Assembly (NCBI GenBank): GCA_002155895.1
Contig: MUMD01000049.1
Location: 1 to 42,371 of the forward strand
From: Streptomyces rochei
GTDB lineage: Bacteria; Actinomycetota; Actinomycetes; Streptomycetales; Streptomycetaceae
Direction of reading: 5' to 3'
Length of the DNA stretch: 42,371 nucleotides
Every line of letters starts with the position of its first letter. Within the stretch, counting starts at the first letter, position 1. This document shows, one piece after another, positions 1 to 11,816 of this stretch. The position numbers and the translations under genes are program-made. The notes beneath the pieces were generated by a model. That model was not told the DNA's origin, made no database searches, and saw only the letters and a list, made by a program, of their open reading frames with translations.

Positions 1-807
1 CCCGGCCGTGAGGGTCACGGCGGCGGCGAGCACCGCGTTGAGGGCGAGCGCGGCGCCCGCGTACGCGCCGTTCGCCCTGGCAACGGTGACGGACTGGTGC
101 CGCGCCTCCGCGCTGACCTTCCGGTAGGACCGGAACGCCGCGTGGTTGCCGCCGAAGCCGTGCAACGGGCGCAGGCCGATGATCAGGTCGGCGACCTTGG
201 CGCCCGCCCTCGCCACCCGGGCCTGCTGTTCACGGGTGCCGGAGCCGATCCTCCTCGACATCACGCTCAGCACTGTCAGGATCGCGACCGTGCCGGCGAT
301 CACCAGCACGCCGAGCCGCGGGTCGGCCAGGCCGAGCGCGACGGACGCGACCAGCACCGCGACCAGCGAACTGATCAGCAGCGGCACCACCTCGATGATG
401 TCGGCGGTCTGGTCGGCGTCCTCGGTGGCGATGGTCAGCACCTCGCCGGACTTGAGATCGACGTCCCTGGCGACGGGCTGGAGTCCGCACTCCGCCACCC
501 GGACGCGCCAGCGGTGCGCCTCGGTCGTGTTGGCCTTCTGCAGCACGCGCATCCCGAACCGCCACGACAGCGACACCGTCGTGATGATCACCGCGAGGGC
601 GGCGATCGACACGCCGAGCGAGCCGAGGCTCCGGTCCCGCATGGTGTGTTCGACGATCAGGCCGAGGGCGATCGGGAAGGCGGTCTCACCGGCCTGGTAC
701 AGGCCCATGAGGACGGTGCCCCCGGCCATGGCGCCCGTGTTGCGGCGCAGCGCCGTCCGCAGGATGTCGGACCCCGGGCGGGGCCGCTTCTTCTCAGCAG
801 TTGTCAT
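1..807 (-). CDS. cchI: Coelichelin cluster ABC exporter half CchI (3' end cut by window edge)
   Basis: The frame is open for 269 codons from an ATG at 807 to the window edge, so only the N-terminal transmembrane domain is visible. It begins [20 protein letters not shown] and contains several long hydrophobic segments, for example [18 protein letters not shown] and the stretch ending VTLTAG. The intervening charged loops are typical of a type I ABC exporter. The ATPase domain would lie beyond position 1. The start overlaps the cchH stop by 14 bases, with no clear Shine-Dalgarno, which suggests translational coupling to the NRPS. In the known coelichelin cluster, a second ABC exporter gene sits directly downstream of cchH. 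By that context I infer that it works with CchG in siderophore export or intermediate trafficking. The family call is firm; the substrate is inferred. Confidence 0.85.
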   Translation of the reverse strand, partial: MTTAEKKRPRPGSDILRTALRRNTGAMAGGTVLMGLYQAGETAFPIALGLIVEHTMRDRSLGSLGVSIAALAVIITTVSLSWRFGMRVLQKANTTEAHRWRVRVAECGLQPVARDVDLKSGEVLTIATEDADQTADIIEVVPLLISSLVAVLVASVALGLADPRLGVLVIAGTVAILTVLSVMSRRIGSGTREQQARVARAGAKVADLIIGLRPLHGFGGNHAAFRSYRKVSAEARHQSVTVARANGAYAGAALALNAVLAAAVTLTAG

Positions 808-3800
808 CGAGGTGGCGGGCAATCGCTTCCGGGGTTCGCAGGGTGAACAGATCGCGGATCGTGATCACTGGACCGTACTCCCGGCGGAGCAGCCCGGTCA
901 GCCGCACCGCCAGCATGGAGTGTCCGCCGAGGGACACGAAGTCGCTCACCGCGCTCACCTCGTCGTCGTCCAGGTCCAGTGCCTCGGCGAAGAACTCGCA
1001 GACCGTGGCCTCCGTCTCCGTCGCCGGCCCGCGCTCCCCCGCCGTGGTCAGCGCGCCCAGCGGCTTGGCCTCGGGCAGCGCCTTGGTGTCGGCCTTCCCG
1101 TTCACCGTCAACGGGATGGCGTCGACCCGCGCGTAGTGCGTCGGACGCAGGAAGTCCGGCAGCCCGGCGCCGACTTCGGCGGCGACCCGCGCCAGGTCGG
1201 CACCGTCCAGCACCAGGTACGCGGCGAGCCGGTACGCGCCGTCGACCTGCGGATCGGGCTGGGCCACCGCGGCGACGAACCACACCGCCGGATGCGCCGC
1301 GAACACCGCTTCGACCTCGCCGAGTTCGACCCGGTGCCCCCGGATCTTGACCTGCTGGTCGGTGCGGCCCAGATACGTCAGGTTGCCGTCGGGCCGCCGG
1401 ACCACCAGGTCCCCGGTGCGGTACATCCGTTCGCCCGGCGCCCCGAAGGGGCAGGCGACGAAACGGTGCGCGGTCTGCGCGGGCTGCCCGAGGTAGCCGC
1501 GCGCGATACCGATGCCGGAGACGTACAGTTCGCCGGGCACCCCGTCGGGCAGCGGCCGCAGCCACGGGTCCAGGACGTACACGTCCGTGTTGTCGATCGG
1601 CACTCCCACCACCGGGTCCTGGCACTCGAAGGTGCCGACGCCGAGGGTGTTGATGGTGTACTCGGTGGGCCCGTACAGGTTGTAGCCGACCGTCCCCTCG
1701 GTCCGCGCGAGCCGCTGCCACAGGGCCGGGGTGACGGCCTCGCCGCCGAGCAGCACCAGCGCGGGCCTGCGCGCCGGGTCGTCGAGCAGGCCCTCGGCGA
1801 CCAGTTGCTGCGCGTAGGTCGGGGTGACGTTGACGACGTCGATCCCGTGCTCCCGGCAGTAGGCGGCCAGCCGGGGGGCGTCGCGGCGCAGTTCCTCGTC
1901 GCAGATGTGCACCTCGTGGCCGTCGGCGAGCCACAGCAGCTCCTCCCACGACATGTCGAACGCGAAGGACACCGTGTGGGCGATCCGGAACACCCGGTGG
2001 CCGTGCTCGGCCAGCACCGGTTCGAAGATCCGCCGCTGGTGGTTGACGAGCATGTTGGTGAGTCCGGCGTACTCGGTCACCACGCCCTTGGGCTTCCCGG
2101 TCGAACCGGAGGTGTAGATCGTGTACGCGGGGTGCCGCAGCCGGTGGGGGTCGTCGGGGTCGAACGTCGTGAACGGTTCGGCCTCGGGCAGGGGGCGGTC
2201 CAGCTCGATCAGCTCCCCGGTGAGGCGGGGCGAGACGGCGCTCACGGTGAGGACGACCTCCGGGCGGGCGTCCGCGACGATCGCGGCGATCCGCTCGTCG
2301 GGGTGGTCCAGTTCCAGGGGGACGTACGCGGCGCCGACGCGCAGTACGGCGAAGAGCGCGACGATCGAGTCCAGGGAGCGCGGGACGGCGATCCCCACGG
2401 TCGTCTCGGGTCCGATGCCGCGTCGGGCGAGCACACCGGCCACTTCGCGGCTGCGGTCCCTCAGCTCGGCGAAGGTCAGGGCCGATCCGTGGGCGACGAG
2501 CGCCACCCGTTGCGGGGCGCGGTCCGCGGCCAGGTCGAACCGGTCGACGACGGTGTCCGTCCCGACGTCCGCGCGGTCGGTGGGCGCCGGCGCGGCTCCC
2601 GCACCCGGCAGTGCGCCGATCGGTCCCGTCGAGCGGGCCAGGTCGTCGAGCACGCGGAGGTAGTCGTCGAGGAGGCGGCGGGCGCGCGCGGTGTCGTGGT
2701 CGCGGTACTCCAGCTTGACGGTGAGCCGTTCGCCGGGGGTGACGACCCAGGTGAACGGGTAGTGCGTGGAGTCGTCGGCCCGTACCGAGGTGATGCCGTG
2801 CTCGGCGTTCAGCTCGGCGAGGGCATCGAGGTCCAGGAAGTTCTGGAGCACGAACAGGTTGTCGAAGAGGGTGTCGTGGCCGGCGGCGCGCTGGATCTCG
2901 CCGAGCCCCAGGTGTTCGTGCTCCATGGCCTCGACCCGGGACTTCTGCACGCCCGTCAGGTACGCACGGACGGTGTCGCCCGGCCGCGGCCTCGTCCACA
3001 TCGGCACGGTGTTCAGCAGGACGCCGACGATGTCGGAGAGGCCCTCGCCCTCCCGGCCGGAGACGGTGACGCCGAACACGGCGTCCTCGCGGCCGGTGTG
3101 CGCGCCGAGCAGCAGCCCGAAGGCGCCGGTCAGCACGGAGTTCAGGGTGACGCCGTGTGTCCTGGCGGCGGCCCGCAGCCGGTCGGAACGCTCGGTGGAC
3201 AGGGTGTGCGTCAGGGCCCGCGGCAGGTCGTCGCTCAGGGCGGGCGCCGGTCCGGCGAGCAGCGTGGGCCCGGACAGGCCGGACAGGTGCCGCGCCCAGA
3301 ACGCCTCGGCGACGGCGGGGTCCTCGGCGGCGAGTGCCCGGGCGTGGTCCTCGAAGCTAGGGGTGGCCGGGACGGGGGTCGGTGACTCGCCCGCGCGGAC
3401 GGCCCGGTAGGCGTCGAACAGGTCCCGCAGCACGATCTCCCGCGACCAGCCGTCCCACAGCAGCAGGTGGTAGCTGAGCAGCAGACCGTCGCGGTCGTCG
3501 GACAGGCGCACCACGGTGAGCCGGACCAGGGGTGGCTCCGCCGGGTCGAATCCGGTGTTCCGGTCTCGCGTCCGCAGGGCCTCGACCTCCGCTTCCGTCG
3601 CCGCCTCGACCGTGCGGACGGCCACCCGCCGGCCGGCCGTGAGGACCTGCACCGGACGGCCGTCCTCGTCGGTGGCGAAGCCGGCGCCGACGGCGGGGTG
3701 CCGCGCGATCACGTGCGCCATCGCCTCGGACAGTGCGCCCGGGTCGAGACGCCGGTCGAAGGTGAACCAGCTCTGCGCGACGTAGTGCCCGGCCGGCCCC

Positions 3801-6800
3801 GCCAGTTGGGCCTGGAAGTACAGACCGCGCTGGAGCGGCGTGACGGGCGCCGTGCGTGCGGTCGTCGTGGCGGCGTCCGCGAGCCGGGTGAGCGCGTCGC
3901 ACCAGTGTGCGGTGATCGCGTCGGGGACGCCCTCGGCGAGGGTGAAGGCCGCGTGCAGGGCGCCGGTGGCGTCGTCGGTCCAGGCGTTCACCTCGACGGC
4001 GTACGGGCTGCCCTGGTCGCCCGGGGTGAGGCGCAGGGCGCGTGACTCGCCGCCCCGGCCGAGGTAGTTGAACAGCACCTGGGGGCGGGCGGTCAGCAGC
4101 GGCGCCGTCTGCGGGTCGAGGTACCTGAGCCGGCCGTAGGCGGTGTGGGCGGCCTCGTCGGGCGTGCGGGCCCCGGCTTCGCGGGCGGCCGCCACCGGAT
4201 CGGTGTGCGCGGTGAGCCGCACGGGGGCCACGGCGGTGAACCAGCCGACGGTGCGGGTGTAGTCGTGGTGCTCCCGTGCCGGGACGCGGCCGTGCCGCTC
4301 CAGGTCGATCGCGAGATCGGTGGGCACGGACTGGACGCGGGTGAGCGCGACGCGCAGCGCGCCGCAGAGCAGTTCGGTGATGCCGACGCCGAGTGCGGCG
4401 GGTGCCGTGCGGGTCAGGCGGTCGCTCGGGGCGGGGGCGAGCACGGCCGTGACCGTGCGCCGTGCGCCGTGGGTGGGGAGCGGCGCGGGTGCCTGGAGGG
4501 TGGTGATCCAGTGGCCGAGGTCCTCGGCGGGACGGCCGGCGCCGGAGGCGAGTGCCTCCGCGTACTCGGCGTAGGAGGTGGTCGGCGCGGCCGGGGATTC
4601 CCCGCGCATGGCGGCGGTCAGGTCGTCGATGAGGATCAGCCAGGACACCGAGTCGACGGCCAGGTGGTGGGCGGTGACGACCAGGGTCCGGCTCGCCTCC
4701 AGCCAGGAGAACGCGACGACCCGCCCGGCCTCCGGATCGAGCCGGCCGGCCGCCTCGTCCGCCACGGTCGCCGCGGTCGTCGCAGCCGTGGGGGCCGTCG
4801 CGGTCGTCGCGGCGGAGTCCACCCGCTCGACGGTGACCGTGCGGGCGGGTTCGGTGGCCAGGGACCACACCCCGTGGTCGACGCGCAGCCGCAGCCGCAG
4901 CGCCGGGTGCGCCGCGACGACGGCGCGCGCCGCGCGTTCGGCGTCGGCGAACCCGGCTCCCTCGGGTGCCGGCACCGCCCTGGCCTGGGCGAACCGGGCG
5001 AGCGAGCCGCCCAGTTCCCGCTGGCGCAGGATGATGGGCGTCGGCGGCAGCGGGCCGTCCGCCCGGCGGACGGACACGCTCGCCGCGGCGGGCCGGCCCG
5101 CGGCCGTCCGCGTCGCCAGTTCCGCGGCGAGCGCGCGCGGGGTCCGGTGGAGGAACACGTCCTTCGGGGTGACCGGTACGCCCAGAGCCCGGGACCGGTT
5201 GACCACGGTGATGGCGACGATGCTGTCGCCTCCGGCGCGGAAGAAGTCGGTGTCGGCGTCGACGGCGGCGCCGGGCAGCGCCTCGGTGAAGACCTCCACC
5301 AAGCCGGCCAGCGCGCTCGCGCCGGGGTCGCCGTCCGTGGCCGGCGGTGGGCCGCCGTGGTCGTCGCGTGCCGCGCGTGCGCGCAGGGCCTCGCGGTCCA
5401 GTTTGCCGTTGACCGTCAGCGGCAGGGCGTCCAGGGGCAGCACCCGGCCCGGCACCATGTAGGCGGGCAGTCTGGCCGACAGGGCCTCGGTGAGATCGCC
5501 GGGTGCGCGGCCCACGACGTGGGCGACGAGGTGGTCACCGCCGTCCGCCACGGTGACGGCCGCGTCGCGCACGCCGTCGAGCTCCCGGATCGCGGACTCC
5601 ACCTCGCCGAGTTCGATGCGGAACCCCTTGAGCTGGACCTGGTCGTCGACGCGGCCGATGAACTCCAGCTCGCCGTCGAGCGTCCGGCGGGCCAGGTCGC
5701 CGGTGTGGTACATCCGCGACCCGTCTCCCGTGAACGGGTTCGCCACGAACCGCGCGGCGGTGAGTGCGGGGCGCCCGAGGTAGCCGAGCGACACCTGGTC
5801 GCCCGCGACGTAGACGGCGCCCTCCTCCCCCGGCGGGACCGGGCGGAGCCGGTCGTCGAGCAGGTGGGTGACCAGGCCGGGCAGCGGCTCGCCGATCGGG
5901 CTGACCTCGTCACCGGTGGCGAAGTCCGCGTCGGTCAGCACCCGCCGGGTGACGTGCACCGTGGTCTCGGTGATGCCGTACATGTTGACCAGTTCGGGGC
6001 GGTCGGTGCCGTGCCGGGCGACCCAGTCCCGCAGTCGTCCCGGGTCCAGCGCCTCGCCGCCGAAGATGACGCGGCGCAGTGCGGGCAGCGGTCGCCCGGA
6101 CCGCCGGTCGGCCTCCATGAATCGGTGGAACGCCGAGGGCGTCTGGTTGAGCACGGTGACGCCGCGGTCGGCCACCAGCCGGTGGAAGTCGACCGGGGAA
6201 CGCGTCAGCCCGTACTCCGGCACCAGCAGTTCACCGCCGTGCGCCAGCGCGCCCCACAGCTCCCAGACGGCGAAGTCGAAGGAGAACGAGTGGAACTGGA
6301 CCCAGACGTCGTCGGGTCCGAAGGCCATGTCGGGCTGGGTGTCGGCGAGCAGCGTCACGACGCTGGAGTGCGGGACGACGACGCCCTTGGGCCTGCCGGT
6401 CGACCCGGAGGTGTAGATCACGTAGGCGGGGTCGTGCCACTCCGGTCCGACGCCCGGTCCATCGCCCGGTCCGTCGGCGGCCGCCCGCGGCGCGTCCCCC
6501 TGGACCAGTACCCGCGCCCGCACGCCCGCCCGGGACAGCAGCCGGGTGAGCCGGTCGTGCTGCTCCGCCTCGACCAGGACGACGCGAGGGGCCGCGTCGG
6601 CGAGGACGTACTCCAGTCGGTCGTCGGGGTAGGCCGGATCGAGGGGCAGGTACGCGGCGCAGGCGCTGACGGTCGCGACCAGTGCGACGACCTGTTCGAG
6701 GGAGGGCGGGACGACGACGGCGACCAGCGCGCCGGGCCCGGCGCCGGCGGCGCGCAGGACCCGGGCCAGATCCTCCTTGCTGTCGGCGAGTTCGCCGTAG

Positions 6801-9800
6801 GTCAGGGAACGGGTGGTGCCGTCGAGGCGGCACTGGGTGACGGCGACGGCGGCGGGGTCTCGGCGCGCTGCGGCGTCGAACAACTCGGGCAGGGTGGTCC
6901 GGCTGACCGGTTCGGGGCGTCGCGAGTCGTCGGAGGCCAGGTCGCCGACCGGGGCGTCCGGCCGGGTGAGGAGGCCGGTGAGGGTCCGCAGGAACCTGCT
7001 CAGGATGTCCCGGGCGCTCGTCTCCCGCAGGAGGCGGCCGTCGTAAATCAGGTTGAAGCGCGGGCGGCCGTCGGCCGTGCGCTCCGCCACCAGCGTCAAC
7101 GGGTAGTGGGGCGCTCCCTCGTTCTCGACACGGGTGATCACCAGGGTGTCGTCGGCCCCGCGCAGGCCCTCGATGTCGGCGGCCACGTCGAAGACCACCA
7201 GGGTGTCGAAGAGGGTGCCGGTGCCGGCCGCGCGGGCGAGTGCGGACAGGGAGACGTGCTGGTGCGCGAGGACCGCGCTCTGGTGTTCCCTGACCGAGGC
7301 GAGCAGGTCCCGTGCCGTGGTGGTGGTAGACCAGCGGGCGCGCAACGGGACGGTGTTGATGAACAGGCCCACCATGTCCTCGACGCCGGGCAGGTCGGCG
7401 TCCCGTCCGGACACCGTGGACCCGAACACCACGTCCGTGCGGCGCAGGATGCCGCCGAGGGTGACGGCCCAGGCGCTGTGCACGGCCACGCTCAGCGGTA
7501 CGCCGGCCGCGCGGACGGCCGCGTCGAGGTCGTCCGCCGGTTCCAGCGCGGTGTCGGCGAACCGGTCGGAGGGGGTGTGGCCCTCGGCGACCAGCGACGG
7601 ACCGGCGAGTCCGGCCAGTTGCTCGCGCCAGACCCGTTCGTCGGCGGCGGCGTCGCGGCGGGCGAGCCGGCGGACGTGGTCGGCGAAGCCGCCGAGCGGG
7701 TGCGCCGATCCCGGCGCGTGGTACTCGGCCAGCAGCGCGCGGAGCATGGGCATCACCGACCAGCCGTCGGCGACGATGTGGTGGACGGTCTGCACCAGGA
7801 CGTCCCCGTCGGTGCCGCCGCGGACGAGCGTGTACCGCATCAGCGGTCCGGTGGCCAGGTCGAATCCGGCGAGGCGGTCCCGCTCGGCGAGTTCGCGGAT
7901 CTCGTCGGCGGTGACGCCGGGACGGTCCAGGACGGTGAAGGGCGCCTGCGCGCCGTCCTCCAGTACGGAGACCACCCGGCCGTCGGCGAGGGGTACGAAG
8001 CGGGCGGCCAGGTTCGGGAAGAGGGTGAGCAGGCGGGTGGCGGCGGCCGCGAGCCGGTCGGCGTCCACCTCTCCCTCCAGGGTGAGCAGTTGTTGCTCGA
8101 CGTAGCTGCCCGTCGAGGCGTCGTCGTAGACGGAGTGGAAGTACAGGCCCTCCTGGAGCGGGGTCAGGGGGAGGATGTCCCGCAGCGCCGGGCCGTCGAG
8201 GGCGTCCACGTCGGCCTGGGTGAGCGGCAGCGGGGCGAAGTCGCTGGGCGAGTGGCCCCCGTGTTCGAGTGCGGCCAGCCCGGTGAGCGCCTGGACGTAG
8301 TAGGCGCCGAGGGTGTCGATGTCCTCCTCGGTGAACACCCCCTCGGGCCAGGAGAGGGTGGTCTCCAGTGCGTAGCCTCCGGCCGGTGCGGGTTCGGCGA
8401 TCGCGTTGAACTCCAGGGCGCGCGGCAGGCGCATCCGGGGGTCGCGCCGCTCGCCCAGTTGCCCGGTGGTGTCGGTGAGTTGCCAGGGGCCGTGCGCGCC
8501 GGCCTCGAAGCGGCCGAGGTAGTTGAAGAGCACCTGGGGTGCGGGGGCGTCGAACTCACTGCCAGCCAGGTGGCGCAGGGCGCCGTAGGAGACGCCGCGG
8601 TCGGGCACCCGGGCCAGGTCCTCCTTGACCGCCTGGAGCGCGGCGGTCAGGTACCGGGGGTCCGTGGGGTCGGCGGCTGCTCCCGGGTCCACGGTCACCG
8701 GGAAGAGCGTGGTGAACCAGCCGACGGTCCGCGAGAGTTCCGGTTCGAAGCCGGCGGTCGGCGCCACGAACTGCGGCTCGCGGCCGTGGCCCTCGAGTTC
8801 GATGTGCGCGAAGGTCTGGTCCTGTCCGAGGTCGCGTCGCCGGCGGGCGAGGGCGACGGCGAGCGCGGTCAGCAGGACGTCGTTGACGCCCGCGTGGAAC
8901 TTCGCGGGTGTCTCGCCCAGCAGCGCGGCCGTGACCTCGGGCCCCACCGACACGGTCCGCAGGCGTTCGCGGGCGACGGTGTCCTTCTCGTCCGGTGCCC
9001 GTCTGCCGAGCGGCAGGTCGGGGCCGGGCAGGGGTCGGCGGTAGTACGCGCTGTCGGCGTCGAAGGCGGCACGTTCCATCAGTTGGGTCCAGCGCCGGAA
9101 CGACGTGCCGACCGCGGGTAGTTCGACCGCTTCGCCGCGGGTGTGCCGGCGCCAGGCGGTGGCGAGGTCGTCCATGACGATCCGCCAGGACACGCCGTCG
9201 ATCACCACGTGGTGGGCGGCGAGGACGAGTTGCCCGGCCGCGCGCCGCCAGACGGCGCTCAGCATGGCGCCGCCGTCCGGGTCCAGCGCGTCGGTGGCGA
9301 GGGCCACGCACGCGTCGAGCGGCCGGTCGCTCTCCTGCCACCGGGGCGCGGTGCCGTCCGCCTCCGGGATGTCGAAGCTCCAGCGCTCTCCGCGCACCAG
9401 TCGGGCGCGCAGCATGTCGTGCCGGGCGACGAGGGCGGCCAGGATCCGGTCCAGGCCGGCCGCGGTCAGCTCCGGCGGGGTGTTGAGGACCACGGACTGC
9501 ACGAAGCCGTCGATGGCGTCGGTGGTCTCGCCGAGCCACTGCACGGCGGGCGAGCCGACCACGGGGCCGGTCGCCACGTCGCGGTGGTCGACGAACGCCG
9601 TGTCCTCGCGGCCGGCCACCGCGGCGAGTGCCCCCAGGGTGCTGTGCGTGAGGATCTGCCGCGGCGTGACGTGCAGGCCCGCCTCGCGGAGCGCGCCGAG
9701 GAGCGAGATCGCGAGGATGCTGTCGCCGCCGAGCTGGAAGAAGTCCTGGTCGACGCCGACGCGGTCCAGGCGCAGCAGTGCCGCGACGGCGTCGCACACC

Positions 9801-11755
9801 GCGCGTTCCTGCTCGGTGGCGGGCGGCACGGCCGAGGCCGTGGCGATCTCGGGTTCGGGCAGCGCGTTGCGGTCGAGCTTGCCGTTGGCGGTGAGCGGGA
9901 AGGCGTCCAGCACCACGATGTGGGCGGGCACCATGTACTCCACCATGTGCTCGCCGGCCCACGCCTTGACGTCGGCGGCCCGCAGCGCGTCGTGCCCGGC
10001 GGCCGGGATCACGTAGCCCACGAGGTAGGTGCCGCCCGCCGCGTTCTTCTTGGCGACGACGCAGGTGTGCCGGACACCGGGGTGCTCGGCGAGGCCGACC
10101 TCGACGTCCTCGATCTCCAGCCGCATCCCGCGGATCTTGATCTGGTTGTCGGCCCGGCCGAGGAAGTCCAGTGAACCGTCGGGGGTGAAGCGGGCGAGGT
10201 CGCCGGTGCGGTAGAGCCGGGACCCGTCGTCGGCGAAGGGGTTGGCCACGAACCGGGACGCCGTCAGGCCGGGCGCGTTCACATATCCCCGGCCCAGGAG
10301 GAAGCCGCCGACGTACAGTTCGCCGCCGACCCCGACCGGGACCGGGCGCAGTTCGTCGTCGAGCACGTACAGCTGGGTGTTCGGGTTGGCCCGGCCGATC
10401 GACGTCGACAGGCGTTCGGCGGCGCCCCGGTAGATGACGTGGGAGACGCCGATCGTCGTCTCGGCGGGCCCGTAGCCGTGGTACATGGGGATGTCGAGCC
10501 GGGTGCGGAACCGTTCGTAGAGTTCCGGGGTCAGCACCTCGCCGCCGCACCAGACGTGCCGGAGGCTGTCCAGGCGTCCGGAGTCGCCCGCGATCTCCAG
10601 CAGCACGTCGAGCATGGACGACACGAGGTAGGTGAAGGTGACGCGCTGTTCGGCGATGACGCCCAGCAGGTGGTGCGGATCGCGCTCGCCGCCGGGCCGC
10701 AGCACGACGAGCCTGCCGCCGCACACCAGCGGCAGGAAGATCTCGTTGACGGAGATGTCGAAGGACAGCGGCGCCTTGAACAGTGACGCGTCGTCGGGAC
10801 CGAAGCCCAGGATCTCGTGGACCTGCCACAGCAGGCGCTCGCTGATCGCCTCGTGCCGGATCATGGCGCCCTTGGGGCGTCCGGTCGAGCCCGAGGTGAA
10901 GATGACGTAGGCCAGTGCGTCGCCGGGGACGGTGATGTCCGGTGCCTCGGCGGGCAGTGTGCCGTGTCCCCAGTCGGCGAGGTCCACGGCCACCGCGGCC
11001 GGCTCGCCGTCGGGCCGCTCCCCTAGCGCGTTGAGCTGTACGGCGACGCGGGCGTCCTCGACGACGACGGCCCGGCGCGCGGCCGGCCAGTGCGGGTCCA
11101 GCGGTACGAACGCGCAGCCGGCCTGGAGCACGCCGAGCAGCCCGACGACCATGTCGGCGGAGCGTTCCAGGGAGATGCCGACCACCTGCTCGGCGGTGAG
11201 TCCGAGCCGGCGCAGGCGGTGCGCCAGCTGGGCGGAGAGCGCGGCGACCTCACGGTAGGTCAGAGCGCGGTGTTCGTCGACGACGGCGAGGGCGTCCGGC
11301 CTGGTCCGTGCCTGCTCGCGGAACAGCTCCATCAGGGTCGGGCGTGCGCGGTCGGCGCCGGTGTCGTTCCACCGGGCCAGTTCCTCGCGCCGTGCCGCGG
11401 CACCGACCGGTGCGATGGTGCCGAGGGGCCGGTCGGGGAAGTCGGCGAGGTCGTCCAGGGCGAGCCGCGCCTCTTCCGGTGCGGCGCCCTCCGGCAGGGC
11501 GACGGCCGTGTCGTCGGTGCCGGCGTGTGAAGCCGCGTCGCCGCGGCTGCCGTTGTCGACCCAGCCCAGTACGTCCGGGAACAGGGTGCCCGGCGAGAGG
11601 TCGATGCCGTCGGGGCTGCGGCCCGTCGCCCAGTAGGACAGACCGACGGCGCACGCCTCGGCGATGGTGCGGTCGGAGAAGTCACCGGTGCGGCGGCGGA
11701 TGCCGGCCAGTTGCTCGGGAGTAAGCCGTATGTGACGAGCGCTCGGTTCCATCAT
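794..11755 (-). CDS. cchH: Coelichelin non-ribosomal peptide synthetase CchH, three modules
   Basis: The 3653-aa cytoplasmic NRPS assembles the tris-hydroxamate coelichelin peptide. Domain order by residue is: N-terminal extension 1-130; A1 131-635 (ATP motif [11 protein letters not shown] 286-296); T1 (FFQLGGDSI, Ser679); E1 735-1170 (HHVVIDG 848-854); C2 1190-1610 (HHIVADG 1325-1331); A2 1615-2125; T2 (Ser2178); E2 2230-2630 (HHLAVDS 2363-2369); C3 2635-3045 (YHLLLWDG 2762-2769); A3 3065-3560; T3 (Ser3613). There is no thioesterase; the protein ends 40 residues after T3. Pocket residues aligned by eye give A1 DINYWGGIGK, A2 DFWNIGMVHK (Thr) and A3 DMENLGLINK, which I recognise as the codes for formyl-hydroxyornithine, Thr and hydroxyornithine. 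Three modules make a tetrapeptide, so module 1 is thought to act twice. Start ATG 11755 is followed by a second Met; GGAAGGGG lies about 14 bases upstream, behind an iron box. Confidence 0.97.
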   Translation of the reverse strand: MMEPSARHIRLTPEQLAGIRRRTGDFSDRTIAEACAVGLSYWATGRSPDGIDLSPGTLFPDVLGWVDNGSRGDAASHAGTDDTAVALPEGAAPEEARLALDDLADFPDRPLGTIAPVGAAARREELARWNDTGADRARPTLMELFREQARTRPDALAVVDEHRALTYREVAALSAQLAHRLRRLGLTAEQVVGISLERSADMVVGLLGVLQAGCAFVPLDPHWPAARRAVVVEDARVAVQLNALGERPDGEPAAVAVDLADWGHGTLPAEAPDITVPGDALAYVIFTSGSTGRPKGAMIRHEAISERLLWQVHEILGFGPDDASLFKAPLSFDISVNEIFLPLVCGGRLVVLRPGGERDPHHLLGVIAEQRVTFTYLVSSMLDVLLEIAGDSGRLDSLRHVWCGGEVLTPELYERFRTRLDIPMYHGYGPAETTIGVSHVIYRGAAERLSTSIGRANPNTQLYVLDDELRPVPVGVGGELYVGGFLLGRGYVNAPGLTASRFVANPFADDGSRLYRTGDLARFTPDGSLDFLGRADNQIKIRGMRLEIEDVEVGLAEHPGVRHTCVVAKKNAAGGTYLVGYVIPAAGHDALRAADVKAWAGEHMVEYMVPAHIVVLDAFPLTANGKLDRNALPEPEIATASAVPPATEQERAVCDAVAALLRLDRVGVDQDFFQLGGDSILAISLLGALREAGLHVTPRQILTHSTLGALAAVAGREDTAFVDHRDVATGPVVGSPAVQWLGETTDAIDGFVQSVVLNTPPELTAAGLDRILAALVARHDMLRARLVRGERWSFDIPEADGTAPRWQESDRPLDACVALATDALDPDGGAMLSAVWRRAAGQLVLAAHHVVIDGVSWRIVMDDLATAWRRHTRGEAVELPAVGTSFRRWTQLMERAAFDADSAYYRRPLPGPDLPLGRRAPDEKDTVARERLRTVSVGPEVTAALLGETPAKFHAGVNDVLLTALAVALARRRRDLGQDQTFAHIELEGHGREPQFVAPTAGFEPELSRTVGWFTTLFPVTVDPGAAADPTDPRYLTAALQAVKEDLARVPDRGVSYGALRHLAGSEFDAPAPQVLFNYLGRFEAGAHGPWQLTDTTGQLGERRDPRMRLPRALEFNAIAEPAPAGGYALETTLSWPEGVFTEEDIDTLGAYYVQALTGLAALEHGGHSPSDFAPLPLTQADVDALDGPALRDILPLTPLQEGLYFHSVYDDASTGSYVEQQLLTLEGEVDADRLAAAATRLLTLFPNLAARFVPLADGRVVSVLEDGAQAPFTVLDRPGVTADEIRELAERDRLAGFDLATGPLMRYTLVRGGTDGDVLVQTVHHIVADGWSVMPMLRALLAEYHAPGSAHPLGGFADHVRRLARRDAAADERVWREQLAGLAGPSLVAEGHTPSDRFADTALEPADDLDAAVRAAGVPLSVAVHSAWAVTLGGILRRTDVVFGSTVSGRDADLPGVEDMVGLFINTVPLRARWSTTTTARDLLASVREHQSAVLAHQHVSLSALARAAGTGTLFDTLVVFDVAADIEGLRGADDTLVITRVENEGAPHYPLTLVAERTADGRPRFNLIYDGRLLRETSARDILSRFLRTLTGLLTRPDAPVGDLASDDSRRPEPVSRTTLPELFDAAARRDPAAVAVTQCRLDGTTRSLTYGELADSKEDLARVLRAAGAGPGALVAVVVPPSLEQVVALVATVSACAAYLPLDPAYPDDRLEYVLADAAPRVVLVEAEQHDRLTRLLSRAGVRARVLVQGDAPRAAADGPGDGPGVGPEWHDPAYVIYTSGSTGRPKGVVVPHSSVVTLLADTQPDMAFGPDDVWVQFHSFSFDFAVWELWGALAHGGELLVPEYGLTRSPVDFHRLVADRGVTVLNQTPSAFHRFMEADRRSGRPLPALRRVIFGGEALDPGRLRDWVARHGTDRPELVNMYGITETTVHVTRRVLTDADFATGDEVSPIGEPLPGLVTHLLDDRLRPVPPGEEGAVYVAGDQVSLGYLGRPALTAARFVANPFTGDGSRMYHTGDLARRTLDGELEFIGRVDDQVQLKGFRIELGEVESAIRELDGVRDAAVTVADGGDHLVAHVVGRAPGDLTEALSARLPAYMVPGRVLPLDALPLTVNGKLDREALRARAARDDHGGPPPATDGDPGASALAGLVEVFTEALPGAAVDADTDFFRAGGDSIVAITVVNRSRALGVPVTPKDVFLHRTPRALAAELATRTAAGRPAAASVSVRRADGPLPPTPIILRQRELGGSLARFAQARAVPAPEGAGFADAERAARAVVAAHPALRLRLRVDHGVWSLATEPARTVTVERVDSAATTATAPTAATTAATVADEAAGRLDPEAGRVVAFSWLEASRTLVVTAHHLAVDSVSWLILIDDLTAAMRGESPAAPTTSYAEYAEALASGAGRPAEDLGHWITTLQAPAPLPTHGARRTVTAVLAPAPSDRLTRTAPAALGVGITELLCGALRVALTRVQSVPTDLAIDLERHGRVPAREHHDYTRTVGWFTAVAPVRLTAHTDPVAAAREAGARTPDEAAHTAYGRLRYLDPQTAPLLTARPQVLFNYLGRGGESRALRLTPGDQGSPYAVEVNAWTDDATGALHAAFTLAEGVPDAITAHWCDALTRLADAATTTARTAPVTPLQRGLYFQAQLAGPAGHYVAQSWFTFDRRLDPGALSEAMAHVIARHPAVGAGFATDEDGRPVQVLTAGRRVAVRTVEAATEAEVEALRTRDRNTGFDPAEPPLVRLTVVRLSDDRDGLLLSYHLLLWDGWSREIVLRDLFDAYRAVRAGESPTPVPATPSFEDHARALAAEDPAVAEAFWARHLSGLSGPTLLAGPAPALSDDLPRALTHTLSTERSDRLRAAARTHGVTLNSVLTGAFGLLLGAHTGREDAVFGVTVSGREGEGLSDIVGVLLNTVPMWTRPRPGDTVRAYLTGVQKSRVEAMEHEHLGLGEIQRAAGHDTLFDNLFVLQNFLDLDALAELNAEHGITSVRADDSTHYPFTWVVTPGERLTVKLEYRDHDTARARRLLDDYLRVLDDLARSTGPIGALPGAGAAPAPTDRADVGTDTVVDRFDLAADRAPQRVALVAHGSALTFAELRDRSREVAGVLARRGIGPETTVGIAVPRSLDSIVALFAVLRVGAAYVPLELDHPDERIAAIVADARPEVVLTVSAVSPRLTGELIELDRPLPEAEPFTTFDPDDPHRLRHPAYTIYTSGSTGKPKGVVTEYAGLTNMLVNHQRRIFEPVLAEHGHRVFRIAHTVSFAFDMSWEELLWLADGHEVHICDEELRRDAPRLAAYCREHGIDVVNVTPTYAQQLVAEGLLDDPARRPALVLLGGEAVTPALWQRLARTEGTVGYNLYGPTEYTINTLGVGTFECQDPVVGVPIDNTDVYVLDPWLRPLPDGVPGELYVSGIGIARGYLGQPAQTAHRFVACPFGAPGERMYRTGDLVVRRPDGNLTYLGRTDQQVKIRGHRVELGEVEAVFAAHPAVWFVAAVAQPDPQVDGAYRLAAYLVLDGADLARVAAEVGAGLPDFLRPTHYARVDAIPLTVNGKADTKALPEAKPLGALTTAGERGPATETEATVCEFFAEALDLDDDEVSAVSDFVSLGGHSMLAVRLTGLLRREYGPVITIRDLFTLRTPEAIARHLDDNC

Positions 11756-11787
11756 CGAAGACTCAACGCCCCTTCCAAGGAATGAAG

Positions 11788-11806
11788 GCAGGCTAGCCTG
11801 ACTTAG
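11788..11806 (-). promoter_or_regulatory. Iron box (DmdR/IdeR-type) upstream of cchH
   Basis: Read on the minus strand the site is CTAAGTCAGGCTAGCCTGC, 13 of 19 bases matching the consensus TTAGGTTAGGCTAACCTAA. It lies about 33 bases upstream of the cchH start, in the 61-base gap after cchG. This suggests that the NRPS can be transcribed from its own iron-repressed promoter. Confidence 0.6.
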
Positions 11807-11816
11807 GGTCGCCTAA

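Noticed and set aside
794-900. Truncation of a thioesterase at the end of cchH
   Set aside because: The stop follows a complete carrier domain and the next gene overlaps it; the coelichelin system is known to use a separate esterase, so nothing is missing.
146-3385. A 1079-aa plus-strand open frame over cchI and the end of cchH
   Set aside because: It is antisense to two recognised genes and has low-complexity composition with no domain.
4145-9121. A 1658-aa open frame on the plus strand across cchH
   Set aside because: It is antisense to an unmistakable NRPS; its Gly/Arg/Val-rich sequence is the usual product of high-GC third positions on the opposite strand.
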